Shown here piece after piece: positions 34,102 through 41,841 of a stretch of DNA of 45,937 bases. The notes beneath the pieces were generated by a model. The model was given only the letters and a program-made list of their open reading frames with translations. It was not told the origin of the DNA and searched no databases. Origin of the DNA: Deltaproteobacteria bacterium (GTDB taxonomy: Bacteria > Myxococcota_A > UBA796 > UBA9615); assembly GCA_002724675.1 (NCBI GenBank), contig PBPL01000201.1, forward strand, positions 1 to 45,937, read 5' to 3'. Positions within the stretch are counted from its first letter, which is position 1; each line of letters starts with the position of its first letter. The position numbers and the translations under genes were made by a program.

Positions 34102-35421
34102 GTGAGCGCAGAGTTCGCCGATGCCCCCGCCCTTCGCTTGATACGAAGGCGTCTTGATGCTGGGCGATTGCGTGAGTTCGTTTACTCGCCCGATGGCTCC
34201 GAGGTTGTCGAGCGGATGGACTCAGGGCAGAGCGCACCAGTGGGCGTTGGCCTGGAGCTTGGTGACGAGCCTGGTCAGCTGGTGGCTCGCGATCCGAGGG
34301 CCGAGGATTCTCTGGCATCGATTCAGTTGCCGCCTCTTCGATTTGGCTGCGAGGGCACGGGAGGGTGCTGTGGCCTCTTTCACCACATCCCGGTGCTCCC
34401 CGAGGAGAGGGATGCGCTTCTCGCCACGGTGGCTGCTGACTGGGAGGGCTTCGTGCCACTGGAGGAGTTGGTACATCCAGCGTTCGAGGAGGGGAACGAC
34501 CGGACGTTCAATGTCGCCGCTGCCGATGGTTGTTGTGCATTCGTGCGGCCAGATGGGCTCTGTGCTCCCCATGTTCGTGGCGGGCTCTTGGCAAAGCCGC
34601 TGGTCTGTCGCTCCTTCCCATGTACGGTCGTGGTCTGTGGCGATGAGTGGCATGGAAGTGTGCGGCCAGAGTGTGCATGCATGACGAGGACGGCCCTTGA
34701 GGGCCCCGAGGTCCAGGGCGACGTGGAGTCGTGGCTCTCCTTTAGGGCGAGCCTCTTGCAGGTGCAGGAGGTACCCGAGGCTCTGCGACTCCAGGGTCAG
34801 AAGATGATCTCGAGGTCGGACTACCGGGGTTGGCTCGGGCGCACGGTCGAGGCGCTCCATGGGAGCGACCGCCCCGTCACCGTGTTGCGTTCAGCGGCGC
34901 GAGAGCTGGGGCTGGGGGTTGCTGGCCAGCTTGATGATGGGCGTCCCCCGCAGGTGTGGTTGGCGCGGGTCGTGGACTGGCTGGTTCACGCGGAAGACCG
35001 CCTAGTAGAAGCCTACGATTCACGATCGCCGTATCGGCTGACGGTGCAGTGGGCCAGGAAAGTGGCGGCTGAGATAGCTGCTGAGGAGTCCCCCGATCGT
35101 GTGGGACCGAGCGGTGACGAAGTAGACGATTGGTCTCGCCGTGCCTCGGTTGCCGCTGGTTTTCTCCTCTATGGGCACGGCTTGTTAGAGGCTCGTGAGT
35201 TGGGGTCGGCGGTGCTCGACTTGGGTCACTTCCTGTGGCTAGCCCGCGAAGCCAATGGGGTGCAGTTGGCCGAAGAAGTGGACAGTCGATTGGAGTCCAC
35301 GACCTCGTGGCTCTTCCTCTGGAGGGCTGTTGGGTTGCCGAGGCGAGAGCCACCACTGAGCTTCTCGGTGAATGACGAGCCTTGCCTTGGAGCCTCGGGC
35401 CCCCTACAACCCGGTCCATGA
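34102..35421 (+). CDS. YkgJ-type Cys-cluster (putative zinc/iron-binding) protein
   Basis: A 439-residue protein from GTG 34102. The N-terminal half shows the YkgJ pattern: FGCEGTGGCCGLF, later DGCCAFVRPDGLCAPHV and LVCRSFPCTVVVCGD, and PECACM. These Cys probably hold zinc or an iron-sulphur cluster. The family includes FliB-like lysine N-methylases and many uncharacterised proteins. The C-terminal half is helical and lacks a motif known to me. It is the first gene of a tightly overlapping operon, and its stop overlaps the methyltransferase start by ATGA. The frame is open further upstream to the divergent exchanger, but the Cys region begins well after the chosen start. Confidence 0.8.
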   Translation: MSAEFADAPALRLIRRRLDAGRLREFVYSPDGSEVVERMDSGQSAPVGVGLELGDEPGQLVARDPRAEDSLASIQLPPLRFGCEGTGGCCGLFHHIPVLPEERDALLATVAADWEGFVPLEELVHPAFEEGNDRTFNVAAADGCCAFVRPDGLCAPHVRGGLLAKPLVCRSFPCTVVVCGDEWHGSVRPECACMTRTALEGPEVQGDVESWLSFRASLLQVQEVPEALRLQGQKMISRSDYRGWLGRTVEALHGSDRPVTVLRSAARELGLGVAGQLDDGRPPQVWLARVVDWLVHAEDRLVEAYDSRSPYRLTVQWARKVAAEIAAEESPDRVGPSGDEVDDWSRRASVAAGFLLYGHGLLEARELGSAVLDLGHFLWLAREANGVQLAEEVDSRLESTTSWLFLWRAVGLPRREPPLSFSVNDEPCLGASGPLQPGP

Positions 35422-36776
35422 GTCGCGATCACTCCAAGGGGCCCCCAGGGGAGGCCGGTCAACGAGGTCGCCCCCCCTCCCGAAAGAGGCGCTCCGGGAA
35501 GAAGGCCTCGGGCAATCCCGGCAGCCGGCCCAAGGGGCTGCGTCCTGGCCGTGCAAAGGGGGGGCACAAGGGCAAGGGGGTCGGCCAATCGCGTCGCTCC
35601 GGTCAGGTGGATGGCCGACGCAGGCCGCTGTCACACGTCTCGGGAACTACGCACCTCCGGGGCGACTTGGAGTGGGCCGAGCGGCTGAAGTTGGCCTTTA
35701 TGGTGCCCGAGCACTGGCAGGATCTTCCAGTGCAAGAAGTGCACGGCATCCATCCGTATCCGGGGAGGCTTCACCCGGCCTGGATCCGACAGATCCTCGA
35801 CCACGTGGAGCCTGGCAGTCCCATCTACGATCCGTTCTGCGGGTCGGGCACTGTCCTTGTGGAAGGCATGCTCCGCGGGCATCCCGTGCTTGGCTCGGAC
35901 ATTAACGGTCTTGCATTGCGGATTGCGAGGCTTCGTACAGGTGTTCGCGACGGCCCGTTTCTGGAGGCGGTGACGGCGGCTGCCGTGACCGCGCATGCCG
36001 ATGCCGCGCGGAAGCGAGATACACCGTTTGCCCGATTGGCGAAGGGCGAGAAGCGCTTTCCACCCCATGTCTTGGCTCAGCTGATCTCACTGCGAGACTC
36101 GATTGAGCATGCGTCTCGAGGCGAGGTGCGGGAGGCCCTTCTCTTGGCGTTTTCGCCCCTCCTGGCGAAGTTCGGTCCCCGCGGCAAGAGACCAGCGCCC
36201 AACGTGAACCGGCGGGCAGTTCGGGATCACTTTCTCAGGCGAGTGCAGCAGATGGTGTCTGCCCTGGCTGACTTCGCCAACACGGTTCCTGCGGAGACCC
36301 CTGAAGCCCGCATCCAATGTTCTGATGCGCGCCGAACTCCCTGGAAGAAGGCCTCTGCCGGTGTGGTCATCACGTCGCCGCCTTATCCGGGAGTGTATGA
36401 CTACGCTGCCGAGCAAGGCCTCCGCGAGCGTTGGATTGGTGATGGCTCTTGGGTGGACGCCGCCCGCAAGGCAGAGGTTGGGCGTCGGGGTACATCGGAG
36501 AGGGAGTGGAGCTCGGGAATGGCCCAGATCCTGGATGATCTCTGTCGGGTAGTGGCTCCAGGTGGTGTGGTCTATCTGGTCGTGGGAGATGGCTCCTTTC
36601 AGGGTCGACCCATTCGGGTGGATGAGGTGCTTGCTGACTTCGAGGACTCGGGACGATGGCCCCTTGCCATGCGTGCTGTTGCTTCGCAGGCTCGGCCTCA
36701 TTTCCACGAGGATGGCAACCGGGCGTTCCGCGACCGGCCACGGCAAGAACACCTGGTCATGCTGGAGAGAGCATGA
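35418..36776 (+). CDS. Putative N4-cytosine/N6-adenine methyltransferase with basic N-terminus
   Basis: A 452-residue protein from ATG 35418, coupled to the upstream gene by ATGA. The first about 70 residues are strongly basic (RKRRSGKKASG, RAKGGHKGKG) and may bind nucleic acid. The methyltransferase domain has HPYPGRLHP, the SAM motif DPFCGSGTVLVEG, an acidic strand SDINGLAL, and the catalytic TSPPYPGVYDY. SPPY is typical of enzymes that methylate exocyclic amino groups in DNA, and this type with motif I before IV occurs in solitary DNA methylases; an RNA target is also possible. No restriction gene is next to it. The MazG-like gene follows with another ATGA overlap. Confidence 0.85.
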   Translation: MSRDHSKGPPGEAGQRGRPPSRKRRSGKKASGNPGSRPKGLRPGRAKGGHKGKGVGQSRRSGQVDGRRRPLSHVSGTTHLRGDLEWAERLKLAFMVPEHWQDLPVQEVHGIHPYPGRLHPAWIRQILDHVEPGSPIYDPFCGSGTVLVEGMLRGHPVLGSDINGLALRIARLRTGVRDGPFLEAVTAAAVTAHADAARKRDTPFARLAKGEKRFPPHVLAQLISLRDSIEHASRGEVREALLLAFSPLLAKFGPRGKRPAPNVNRRAVRDHFLRRVQQMVSALADFANTVPAETPEARIQCSDARRTPWKKASAGVVITSPPYPGVYDYAAEQGLRERWIGDGSWVDAARKAEVGRRGTSEREWSSGMAQILDDLCRVVAPGGVVYLVVGDGSFQGRPIRVDEVLADFEDSGRWPLAMRAVASQARPHFHEDGNRAFRDRPRQEHLVMLERA

Positions 36777-37168
36777 AATCGGATCTCTCCCAGCTGTCCG
36801 AACTGATTGCCCATTTCATGGATGAGCGGGACTGGGGGCAGTACCACACGCCCAAGAACTTGGCGGCTGCCATTGCTGTTGAGGCGGCCGAGCTCCAAGA
36901 GATCTATCTGTGGCGAGCTGGTGATGATCCATGTGCTGATAAGCGGGAGGCGATCGAGGCCGAGGTCGCTGACATTGCCATTTGTTTGCTGAATTTCTGT
37001 AATCGCACCCAGATTGATCTGGATGCTGCTGTTCGTTCGAAGTTGGCGATCGCGGCGCAGAAGTATCCCGCGGAGCGAGTTCGAGGCAGACGCGAGAAGT
37101 ACGACGAGTATCCGGAGTTCGACACGGGCTCGGGCGGGTCGGAAGATCCCGTTGGGGGTGGCTCTTGA
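36773..37168 (+). CDS. MazG-like nucleotide pyrophosphohydrolase
   Basis: A 131-residue protein from ATG 36773, coupled by ATGA to the methyltransferase gene. The all-alpha NTP-PPase fold is shown by WGQYHTPKNLAAAIAVEAAELQEIY (first metal-binding Glu pair, EAAELQE) and EAIEAEVADIAICLLNF (EAEVAD, second Glu and the Asp). Such dimeric enzymes hydrolyse (d)NTPs to NMP and pyrophosphate, often removing abnormal nucleotides. This small type resembles RS21-C6/dCTPase-like MazG proteins. The pairing with a methyltransferase suggests, but does not prove, a task in modified-nucleotide control. Confidence 0.9.
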   Translation: MKSDLSQLSELIAHFMDERDWGQYHTPKNLAAAIAVEAAELQEIYLWRAGDDPCADKREAIEAEVADIAICLLNFCNRTQIDLDAAVRSKLAIAAQKYPAERVRGRREKYDEYPEFDTGSGGSEDPVGGGS

Positions 37169-37605
37169 CCCGTCATCATCAGGAGAGCCTGCTGTTGAGG
37201 CCTGACGGTCCTGGCTTGTACGACTTCACGCGAGAGGCGCAGGCGGTGGTGGCACGCTCGGGGGTCGCCGTTGGACTCGCCACCTGTTTTGTGCGGCACA
37301 CCTCGGCATCTCTCGTTATCCAGGAAAACGCTGATCCGGATGTTCAGACGGATCTCATGGCTTTCTTTCGTCGACTGGTTCCCGAAGGAGATCCTCTCTA
37401 TCGCCACACGGATGAAGGCCCCGATGACATGCCGGCGCACGTGAAGGCTGCATTGACCTCGGTGTCCTTGGGCATTCCAGTGGGGGAGGGTCAGTTGGTG
37501 TTAGGAACCTGGCAGGGCATCTACCTCTTTGAGCACCGTCGTCGTCCTTCGGGTCGAGAGGTGGTCATTCATGTGACCGGTGAGGAAATCGAGCATGGCG
37601 ATTGA
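37165..37605 (+). CDS. YjbQ-family protein (UPF0047)
   Basis: A 146-residue protein from TTG 37165, overlapping the previous stop (TTGA). The YjbQ pattern is complete: CFVRHTSASLVIQENADPDVQTDLMAFFRRLVP, HTDEGPDDMPAHVKAAL, and GTWQGIYLFEHR. Members have weak thiamine-phosphate-synthase activity and bind metal through the conserved His residues, but their real role is unsettled. Length is normal. It sits in the middle of a coupled operon; the next gene starts within its last codons. Confidence 0.93.
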   Translation: MTRHHQESLLLRPDGPGLYDFTREAQAVVARSGVAVGLATCFVRHTSASLVIQENADPDVQTDLMAFFRRLVPEGDPLYRHTDEGPDDMPAHVKAALTSVSLGIPVGEGQLVLGTWQGIYLFEHRRRPSGREVVIHVTGEEIEHGD

Positions 37606-39010
37606 GCTCAAGGGGCCGGCCGCCGATGTACTTCGGGCCAGGCGGCAGCGTCTTTCCAAGATGATGAGCGGGGAGCCCATCTTGCTCGTGGGCCACGGCT
37701 CCCTTCCTCGCAATTTCCTCGCCAACACGCACCCGTTCCGGCAGGACTCGACCTTCTTGTATTTCTTGGGTGTGGACCAGCCTGGCGCGGCTGCCGTGAT
37801 CGGTGCCGGAGGACACACCACCTTGTACATGCCCTCGCCTGCCCCAGGCGATGAGCTCTGGCATGGTCCTGGAGTCCCGTTTGAGCGGTGGGTCGCTCGC
37901 TCTGGTGTGGACGAGGTGTGTGATCGCTCCAGCCTTCAGCCGGCGTCGTATCACTGTTTGCCCGTGGCCGACCCTGTGGCCAACCAGGAGGCGTCTCGCC
38001 TCAGCGGGACTCCACTCGACCCAAGGAACGCCACGGGCTCTGAAGATCTGCGGGCGGCGGTGGTCTCGCTTCGGCTCTGTCGCGACGCTGGAGAGGTGCA
38101 GGCGATTCGAAGGGCGCTGTGCGTGACGAGTGAGGCACACCGAGTTGCCATGGAGTCTACCGCTCCGGGGGTCACAGATACCGAGGTGCACGCCCTCATC
38201 GATGCTGTCTTTGCCCTGCACGGGATGCCTCCCAGCTACACGTCCATCGTCACGGCTCGAGGTGAGGTGCTTCATGGCCACGCTCGGAACGAGCCGCTGC
38301 GTGCCGGCGAGATGCTGCTTGTGGACGCAGGAGCCGAGGACCCTTCAGGCTATGCCTCTGACGTAACGCGCACATGGCCCGTTTCGGGAACGTTCACTGC
38401 CCGCCAGGCTGAGGTGTACGACGCCGTGCTGGAGGCGAATGCGCAGGCGATTGCCTGCGTGGAGCCCGGGCGGCGTTATCGCGAGGTGCATCTGGCGGCT
38501 CTGGAGGTGCTCACGGTAGCGCTTCGAGACTTGGGCTTGCTGCGAGGATCGCTCGATGGGCTCTTGGAGCAGGGCGCGGCCTCTGTCTTTTTCCCCCACG
38601 GAGTGGGTCATCTGCTCGGCTTGGACGTGCACGACATGGAGCTGCTGGGAGATGCTGCAGGATATCCGGTGGATCGGCACCGGGACCCTGCCTTTGGGCT
38701 CAGCGCTCTCCGCCTGGATCGTGACCTGCAGCCAGGCATGGTCGTGACGATCGAACCTGGCATCTATTTGGTCCCAGGGATCTTGGAGGACGCTACTCTG
38801 CGAGCCCAGTACGGAGACAGCGTGGACTGGGCCGAGGCCGAGTGTTGGTTGCCCTTCGGTGGGGTGCGAATCGAGGATGACGTTCTCGTTACAGCCGATG
38901 GAAACGAAGTGCTCAGCGCCTCGATTCCAAGAACTCGAAGTGCGGTGGAGGCGCTGGTGGGGACAGGGCCATCGCCCCGTCAGCGATTGCTCGGTGGGTC
39001 GGCTTCCTGA
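37595..39010 (+). CDS. pepP: Xaa-Pro aminopeptidase (PepP-type, M24B)
   Basis: A 471-residue metallopeptidase from ATG 37595, overlapping the YjbQ gene by 11 bases. The N-terminal creatinase-like domain (QDSTFLYFLGVDQPGAA) is followed by the pita-bread catalytic domain with all five metal ligands. These are DAGAEDPSGYASDVTRTW (two Asp), HGVGHLLGLDVHD (His), EPGIYLVPGI (Glu) and GGVRIEDDVLVT (Glu). It removes an N-terminal residue next to Pro from peptides, in the cytoplasm. There is no signal peptide. About 60 bases separate it from the receiver gene. Confidence 0.94.
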   Translation: MAIELKGPAADVLRARRQRLSKMMSGEPILLVGHGSLPRNFLANTHPFRQDSTFLYFLGVDQPGAAAVIGAGGHTTLYMPSPAPGDELWHGPGVPFERWVARSGVDEVCDRSSLQPASYHCLPVADPVANQEASRLSGTPLDPRNATGSEDLRAAVVSLRLCRDAGEVQAIRRALCVTSEAHRVAMESTAPGVTDTEVHALIDAVFALHGMPPSYTSIVTARGEVLHGHARNEPLRAGEMLLVDAGAEDPSGYASDVTRTWPVSGTFTARQAEVYDAVLEANAQAIACVEPGRRYREVHLAALEVLTVALRDLGLLRGSLDGLLEQGAASVFFPHGVGHLLGLDVHDMELLGDAAGYPVDRHRDPAFGLSALRLDRDLQPGMVVTIEPGIYLVPGILEDATLRAQYGDSVDWAEAECWLPFGGVRIEDDVLVTADGNEVLSASIPRTRSAVEALVGTGPSPRQRLLGGSAS

Positions 39011-39069
39011 GGAGTGCTTCAAGGTGTCTTTCCGGCTCAAGGAACGCTAGGCTCGCCCCCCGAGAGGAC

Positions 39070-39495
39070 GTGCGTGTGGCTTCAGGCTCAAAGAATTCGA
39101 CGGAGGGGCCCCGCATCCTTGTCGTTCAGGAAGACACGGCAGTACGACGAAGCGTGACGAAGCTTCTTCAGGCCGCCGGCTACACCGTGGACGCGATTGT
39201 TCGGTATGCCAATGCCGAGAAGTTCCTAGAGAACAATGATTTCGATGCGGTGGTCTTGGACCTCGTCTATCACGAGGGCCCGTCGGGTTTTGTGGGCCTA
39301 CGCGATCTGGCCTCCCGGGGCTTGGAGAAGCCGGCGCTGGTCCTTACTGAAGTTCGGGATCCCGATGATGTGATTGCTGCTTTTCGGCTGGGTGCCAACG
39401 ACTTCATCACTCTTCCCTTGCGTCCTGCTGAGTTCCTGGCGGTGCTTCGCCGAGAGGTGGGGGCGGGTGTGCCTCAGGAAGTGAGCAACGACTGA
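39070..39495 (+). CDS. Stand-alone response-regulator receiver protein, conserved Lys missing
   Basis: A 141-residue single receiver domain from GTG 39070 (GTG 39076 possible). The acidic pair (VQED), phospho-acceptor Asp64 (VVLDLVYHEGPSG) and Thr (LTEV) are present, so phosphorylation is possible. At the position of the invariant Lys (normally TKP) it has TLP, Leu115. This should impair switching, so it may be a constitutive or otherwise regulated adaptor. There is no output domain. Its TGA overlaps the ATG of the HDOD gene (TGATG), so both are made together. No histidine kinase is in the window. Confidence 0.88.
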   Translation: MRVASGSKNSTEGPRILVVQEDTAVRRSVTKLLQAAGYTVDAIVRYANAEKFLENNDFDAVVLDLVYHEGPSGFVGLRDLASRGLEKPALVLTEVRDPDDVIAAFRLGANDFITLPLRPAEFLAVLRREVGAGVPQEVSND

Positions 39496-40874
39496 TGCGG
39501 CCAGCGTTGACGGTGTTGCTCCTTCATGAAGACGAGGAGCGCCGTAGCTCTCACTTGTGCTTGATCAATCGTCTGGGCCACTTCGGTGTGGGGGTTCCTG
39601 GAGCCGAGGAGGCGCGCACCCGACCCGGCAAGGAAGCACCGGCGATTCTCCTCTTTTCGGCTCGCTGTTGGAAAGACGGTGGGCCCCAGTTGGTCGCCCG
39701 CCTGGTGGATCGTGGGCAGCAACCACGGGTCCTGGTGGTGGGCACGAAGCGGGCCCTTCGCAAGAGTGCAGAGATGGCGGAGGAGGGGGTTCAGGGGATG
39801 TTGCTCGAGCCCCTGTCCGAGGTCGAGCTGAGCCTGGCCATTGATGAGGTCATGGGCCAAGAGCCCGCCCAGGTAACTGTGGAAGATGACACCGTTCGTC
39901 GCCGGGCTCGGGGCCGAAAGGTCACCCCGGTGCAGGTGACTCCGGACAAGGACGACAGCCGAGGGGCGACAACCGTCGCCGATGCTGCGTCTTCGCAGAT
40001 CAAGCACCAAGCCCGGCGTGACGACAGCCCCATTCGAGAGCAGGTGGTGGACTTGGCTCAGAAGCTGCGTCGGGGAGGAGCGCGAGTCTCCAATATTTCC
40101 CCAGTTGCCATGGAGTTGCAGGGTCTCTGTGCCGATGGCCCCCCCAATCTCCAGGCCTTGATCGAGAAGGTCGAGCAGGATCCCAACCTGGCCGCCGCCA
40201 CCCTACGGTCTGCCAACTCCGTGGCCTATCGTGGCATGCCCCAGGTCTTGGACTTGCGGGCTGCAGGCCGACGGTTAGGCAGTCGTCGTCTGGGTGAGTT
40301 GGCTCAGATGGAGTCCGTGAAGAGCGCGTATACGGTCAAGGGCAAGGGCTGGAGCAAGCTCATGACCAGCATGTGGAGAAACACCGTGCTCACCGCACAC
40401 GCCAGCCGGCAACTGGCTGAGTGGCTGGAGGACCCCAATGCTAGTGAAGTCTATTCCATGGCACTGCTGCACAACATTGGCGAGGTGCTGATTGTCGACC
40501 TCCACCGTCGCATGGAGAACGAACCGCCGACCGATGGCTTCGCGGACGGGAGCTTGGCCCACGACATGGAGGCGCACCACGGAGCCCTCGGAGCCTTGCT
40601 CCTCAAGTCTTGGAAATTCCCCCCTTCCTTGGTCAGTATCGCCTACTACCATCACGATCCCAGCCAGTTGCCCCATGGGACTCCACTGGCGCGACACGCC
40701 TGGATGATCGCAGGTTGCTACAAAGCCATCGTGGGAGGTGGAGCGACCTATCGCACGGAGCACAGCGATGCCCCTGACCTGCAGTTGGCGGCGATGGCTC
40801 TCGGGGCGAAGGTGGAGGACTTCCGGAAGGCCGCCAGTGCCGCGGCCGCGTGGTGGAAATCTCTGGAGGACTAG
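39495..40874 (+). CDS. HDOD-domain protein with degenerate receiver domain
   Basis: A 459-residue protein from ATG 39495. The N-terminal about 120 residues look like a receiver (LTVLLLHEDEERR) but the phospho-Asp site reads ILLFSARCWKDGG, so it cannot be phosphorylated there. A basic/acidic linker (about 125-180) leads to the HDOD domain (about 190-400: LIEKVEQDPNLAAATLRSANSVAYRG, MWRNTVLTAHASRQLAEW, MALLHNIGEVLI). HDOD lacks the metal-binding HD pair, here HN, and typically acts as a protein-binding signalling module. Coupled to the receiver upstream, it is the likely downstream partner. Confidence 0.9.
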   Translation: MRPALTVLLLHEDEERRSSHLCLINRLGHFGVGVPGAEEARTRPGKEAPAILLFSARCWKDGGPQLVARLVDRGQQPRVLVVGTKRALRKSAEMAEEGVQGMLLEPLSEVELSLAIDEVMGQEPAQVTVEDDTVRRRARGRKVTPVQVTPDKDDSRGATTVADAASSQIKHQARRDDSPIREQVVDLAQKLRRGGARVSNISPVAMELQGLCADGPPNLQALIEKVEQDPNLAAATLRSANSVAYRGMPQVLDLRAAGRRLGSRRLGELAQMESVKSAYTVKGKGWSKLMTSMWRNTVLTAHASRQLAEWLEDPNASEVYSMALLHNIGEVLIVDLHRRMENEPPTDGFADGSLAHDMEAHHGALGALLLKSWKFPPSLVSIAYYHHDPSQLPHGTPLARHAWMIAGCYKAIVGGGATYRTEHSDAPDLQLAAMALGAKVEDFRKAASAAAAWWKSLED

Positions 40875-41657
40875 TTGCGTCGTCTTCTGCGCCTTGTGAC
40901 TCTCGATCAATGGGAGGCCCTAGAACGAGACTATCCAGTCGATGCTAGTCCCACCGCCTCGCATCGAAACAAGGTCTTGGGGCTCTACCTCTTGGCGGCC
41001 TTGGTCCTGTTTTCCAATCAGTTCCTCTGGAAGGACACATGGGGCCTGTGGGTACCCGAGACGATCCGCGAGGGTCCGGATCGGAAGCTGTTCAGAAGGA
41101 TGTACTGGTCCTGGTTCATCTCGTTTTGTTACGTGGTGCCGCCCCTCGTCTATGCCAAGTACGTGCTTCGGCTTGGTCTAGCTGACTTGGGCCTGTCCAC
41201 GCGAGGATTTGTGAAGCACCTGTGGCTCTACGGGCTTGGTCTAGCCATCGTGCTCCCCCTGGTGTTCTTGGTGTCGGACCAGCCCCACTTCCTCAAGACG
41301 TACCCTTTCTACAAGGACGCGGCACGAGACTGGGTGACTCTCTTGAGCTGGGAGGTTTCGTATGCACTCCAGTTCATGGCTCTCGAGTTTTTCTTTCGTG
41401 GGTTCCTGTTGTTTGGAGCGGTTCGTTTGCTCGGGCCATGGGTGATCCCTGCGATGGTGCTGCCGTACATGATGATTCACTGGTCGAAGCCGGAGCTGGA
41501 GTGCCTAGGTTCCATCATTGCTGGGGTGGCGTTGGGTGTTGTTGCCCTTCGGACTCGCGCCATCTACGCCGGCATGATCGTGCATATTGGCGTGGCCTGG
41601 TCCATGGATCTGCTTGCTCTCTGGCACAAGGGGAAGATTCAGGAACTGTTGGGTTGA
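40875..41657 (+). CDS. CPBP-family intramembrane protease (possible myxosortase-like)
   Basis: A 260-residue membrane protein with about six to seven helices. The start is TTG 40875, directly behind the HDOD stop and with GGAGG upstream. The three CPBP motifs are visible: ALEFFFRGF (normally EExxxR; the first Glu is Leu here, the second Glu and the Arg remain), YMMIHWSKPELE (His) and IYAGMIVHIGVAW (His). These are Glu-dependent intramembrane proteases; some of them, called myxosortases, process MYXO-CTERM proteins. A MYXO-CTERM protease is encoded in this window, so such a role is possible. It is the last gene of the operon. Confidence 0.87.
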   Translation: MRRLLRLVTLDQWEALERDYPVDASPTASHRNKVLGLYLLAALVLFSNQFLWKDTWGLWVPETIREGPDRKLFRRMYWSWFISFCYVVPPLVYAKYVLRLGLADLGLSTRGFVKHLWLYGLGLAIVLPLVFLVSDQPHFLKTYPFYKDAARDWVTLLSWEVSYALQFMALEFFFRGFLLFGAVRLLGPWVIPAMVLPYMMIHWSKPELECLGSIIAGVALGVVALRTRAIYAGMIVHIGVAWSMDLLALWHKGKIQELLG

Positions 41658-41672
41658 AGGAGGCCTGGCCTC

Positions 41673-41694
41673 ACTGGTCACAAGGCTGACCAGT
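41673..41694. promoter_or_regulatory. Palindrome 1, candidate operator
   Basis: ACTGGTCA (41673-41680), six bases CAAGGC, TGACCAGT (41687-41694): a perfect 8-base inverted repeat. A matching second palindrome lies 43 bases downstream, centre to centre. Both are upstream of the amidase gene. Binding by a dimeric regulator is the best explanation; a terminator of the preceding operon is less likely because there is no T-run and the half-site sequence is kept in the second copy. Confidence 0.6.
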
Positions 41695-41715
41695 TTGGCT
41701 ATTGCCCAGCGCCCA

Positions 41716-41737
41716 ACTGGTCATTGCAGTGACCGGC
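41716..41737. promoter_or_regulatory. Palindrome 2, candidate operator
   Basis: ACTGGTCA (41716-41723), six bases TTGCAG, TGACCGGC (41730-41737): the same half-site and the same spacer length as palindrome 1, with the right arm slightly changed. It lies about 105 bases upstream of the amidase start codon. The 43-base distance is four helical turns, so two dimers would sit on the same face of the DNA. Confidence 0.58.
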
Positions 41738-41841
41738 TGTGCCGCAGTGCTCCTTGTCGGAGTTTGTTGCTAAAAGCCTGAAATAAAAGGACTATTTCCT
41801 GTTTGTCGCGAGCTGGTACGGTTCGTGCTCTTAGTGGAGAC

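Noticed and set aside
41673-41737. Reading the palindromes as tandem terminators
   Set aside because: No T-run follows, and the shared half-site and 43-base spacing fit operators better.
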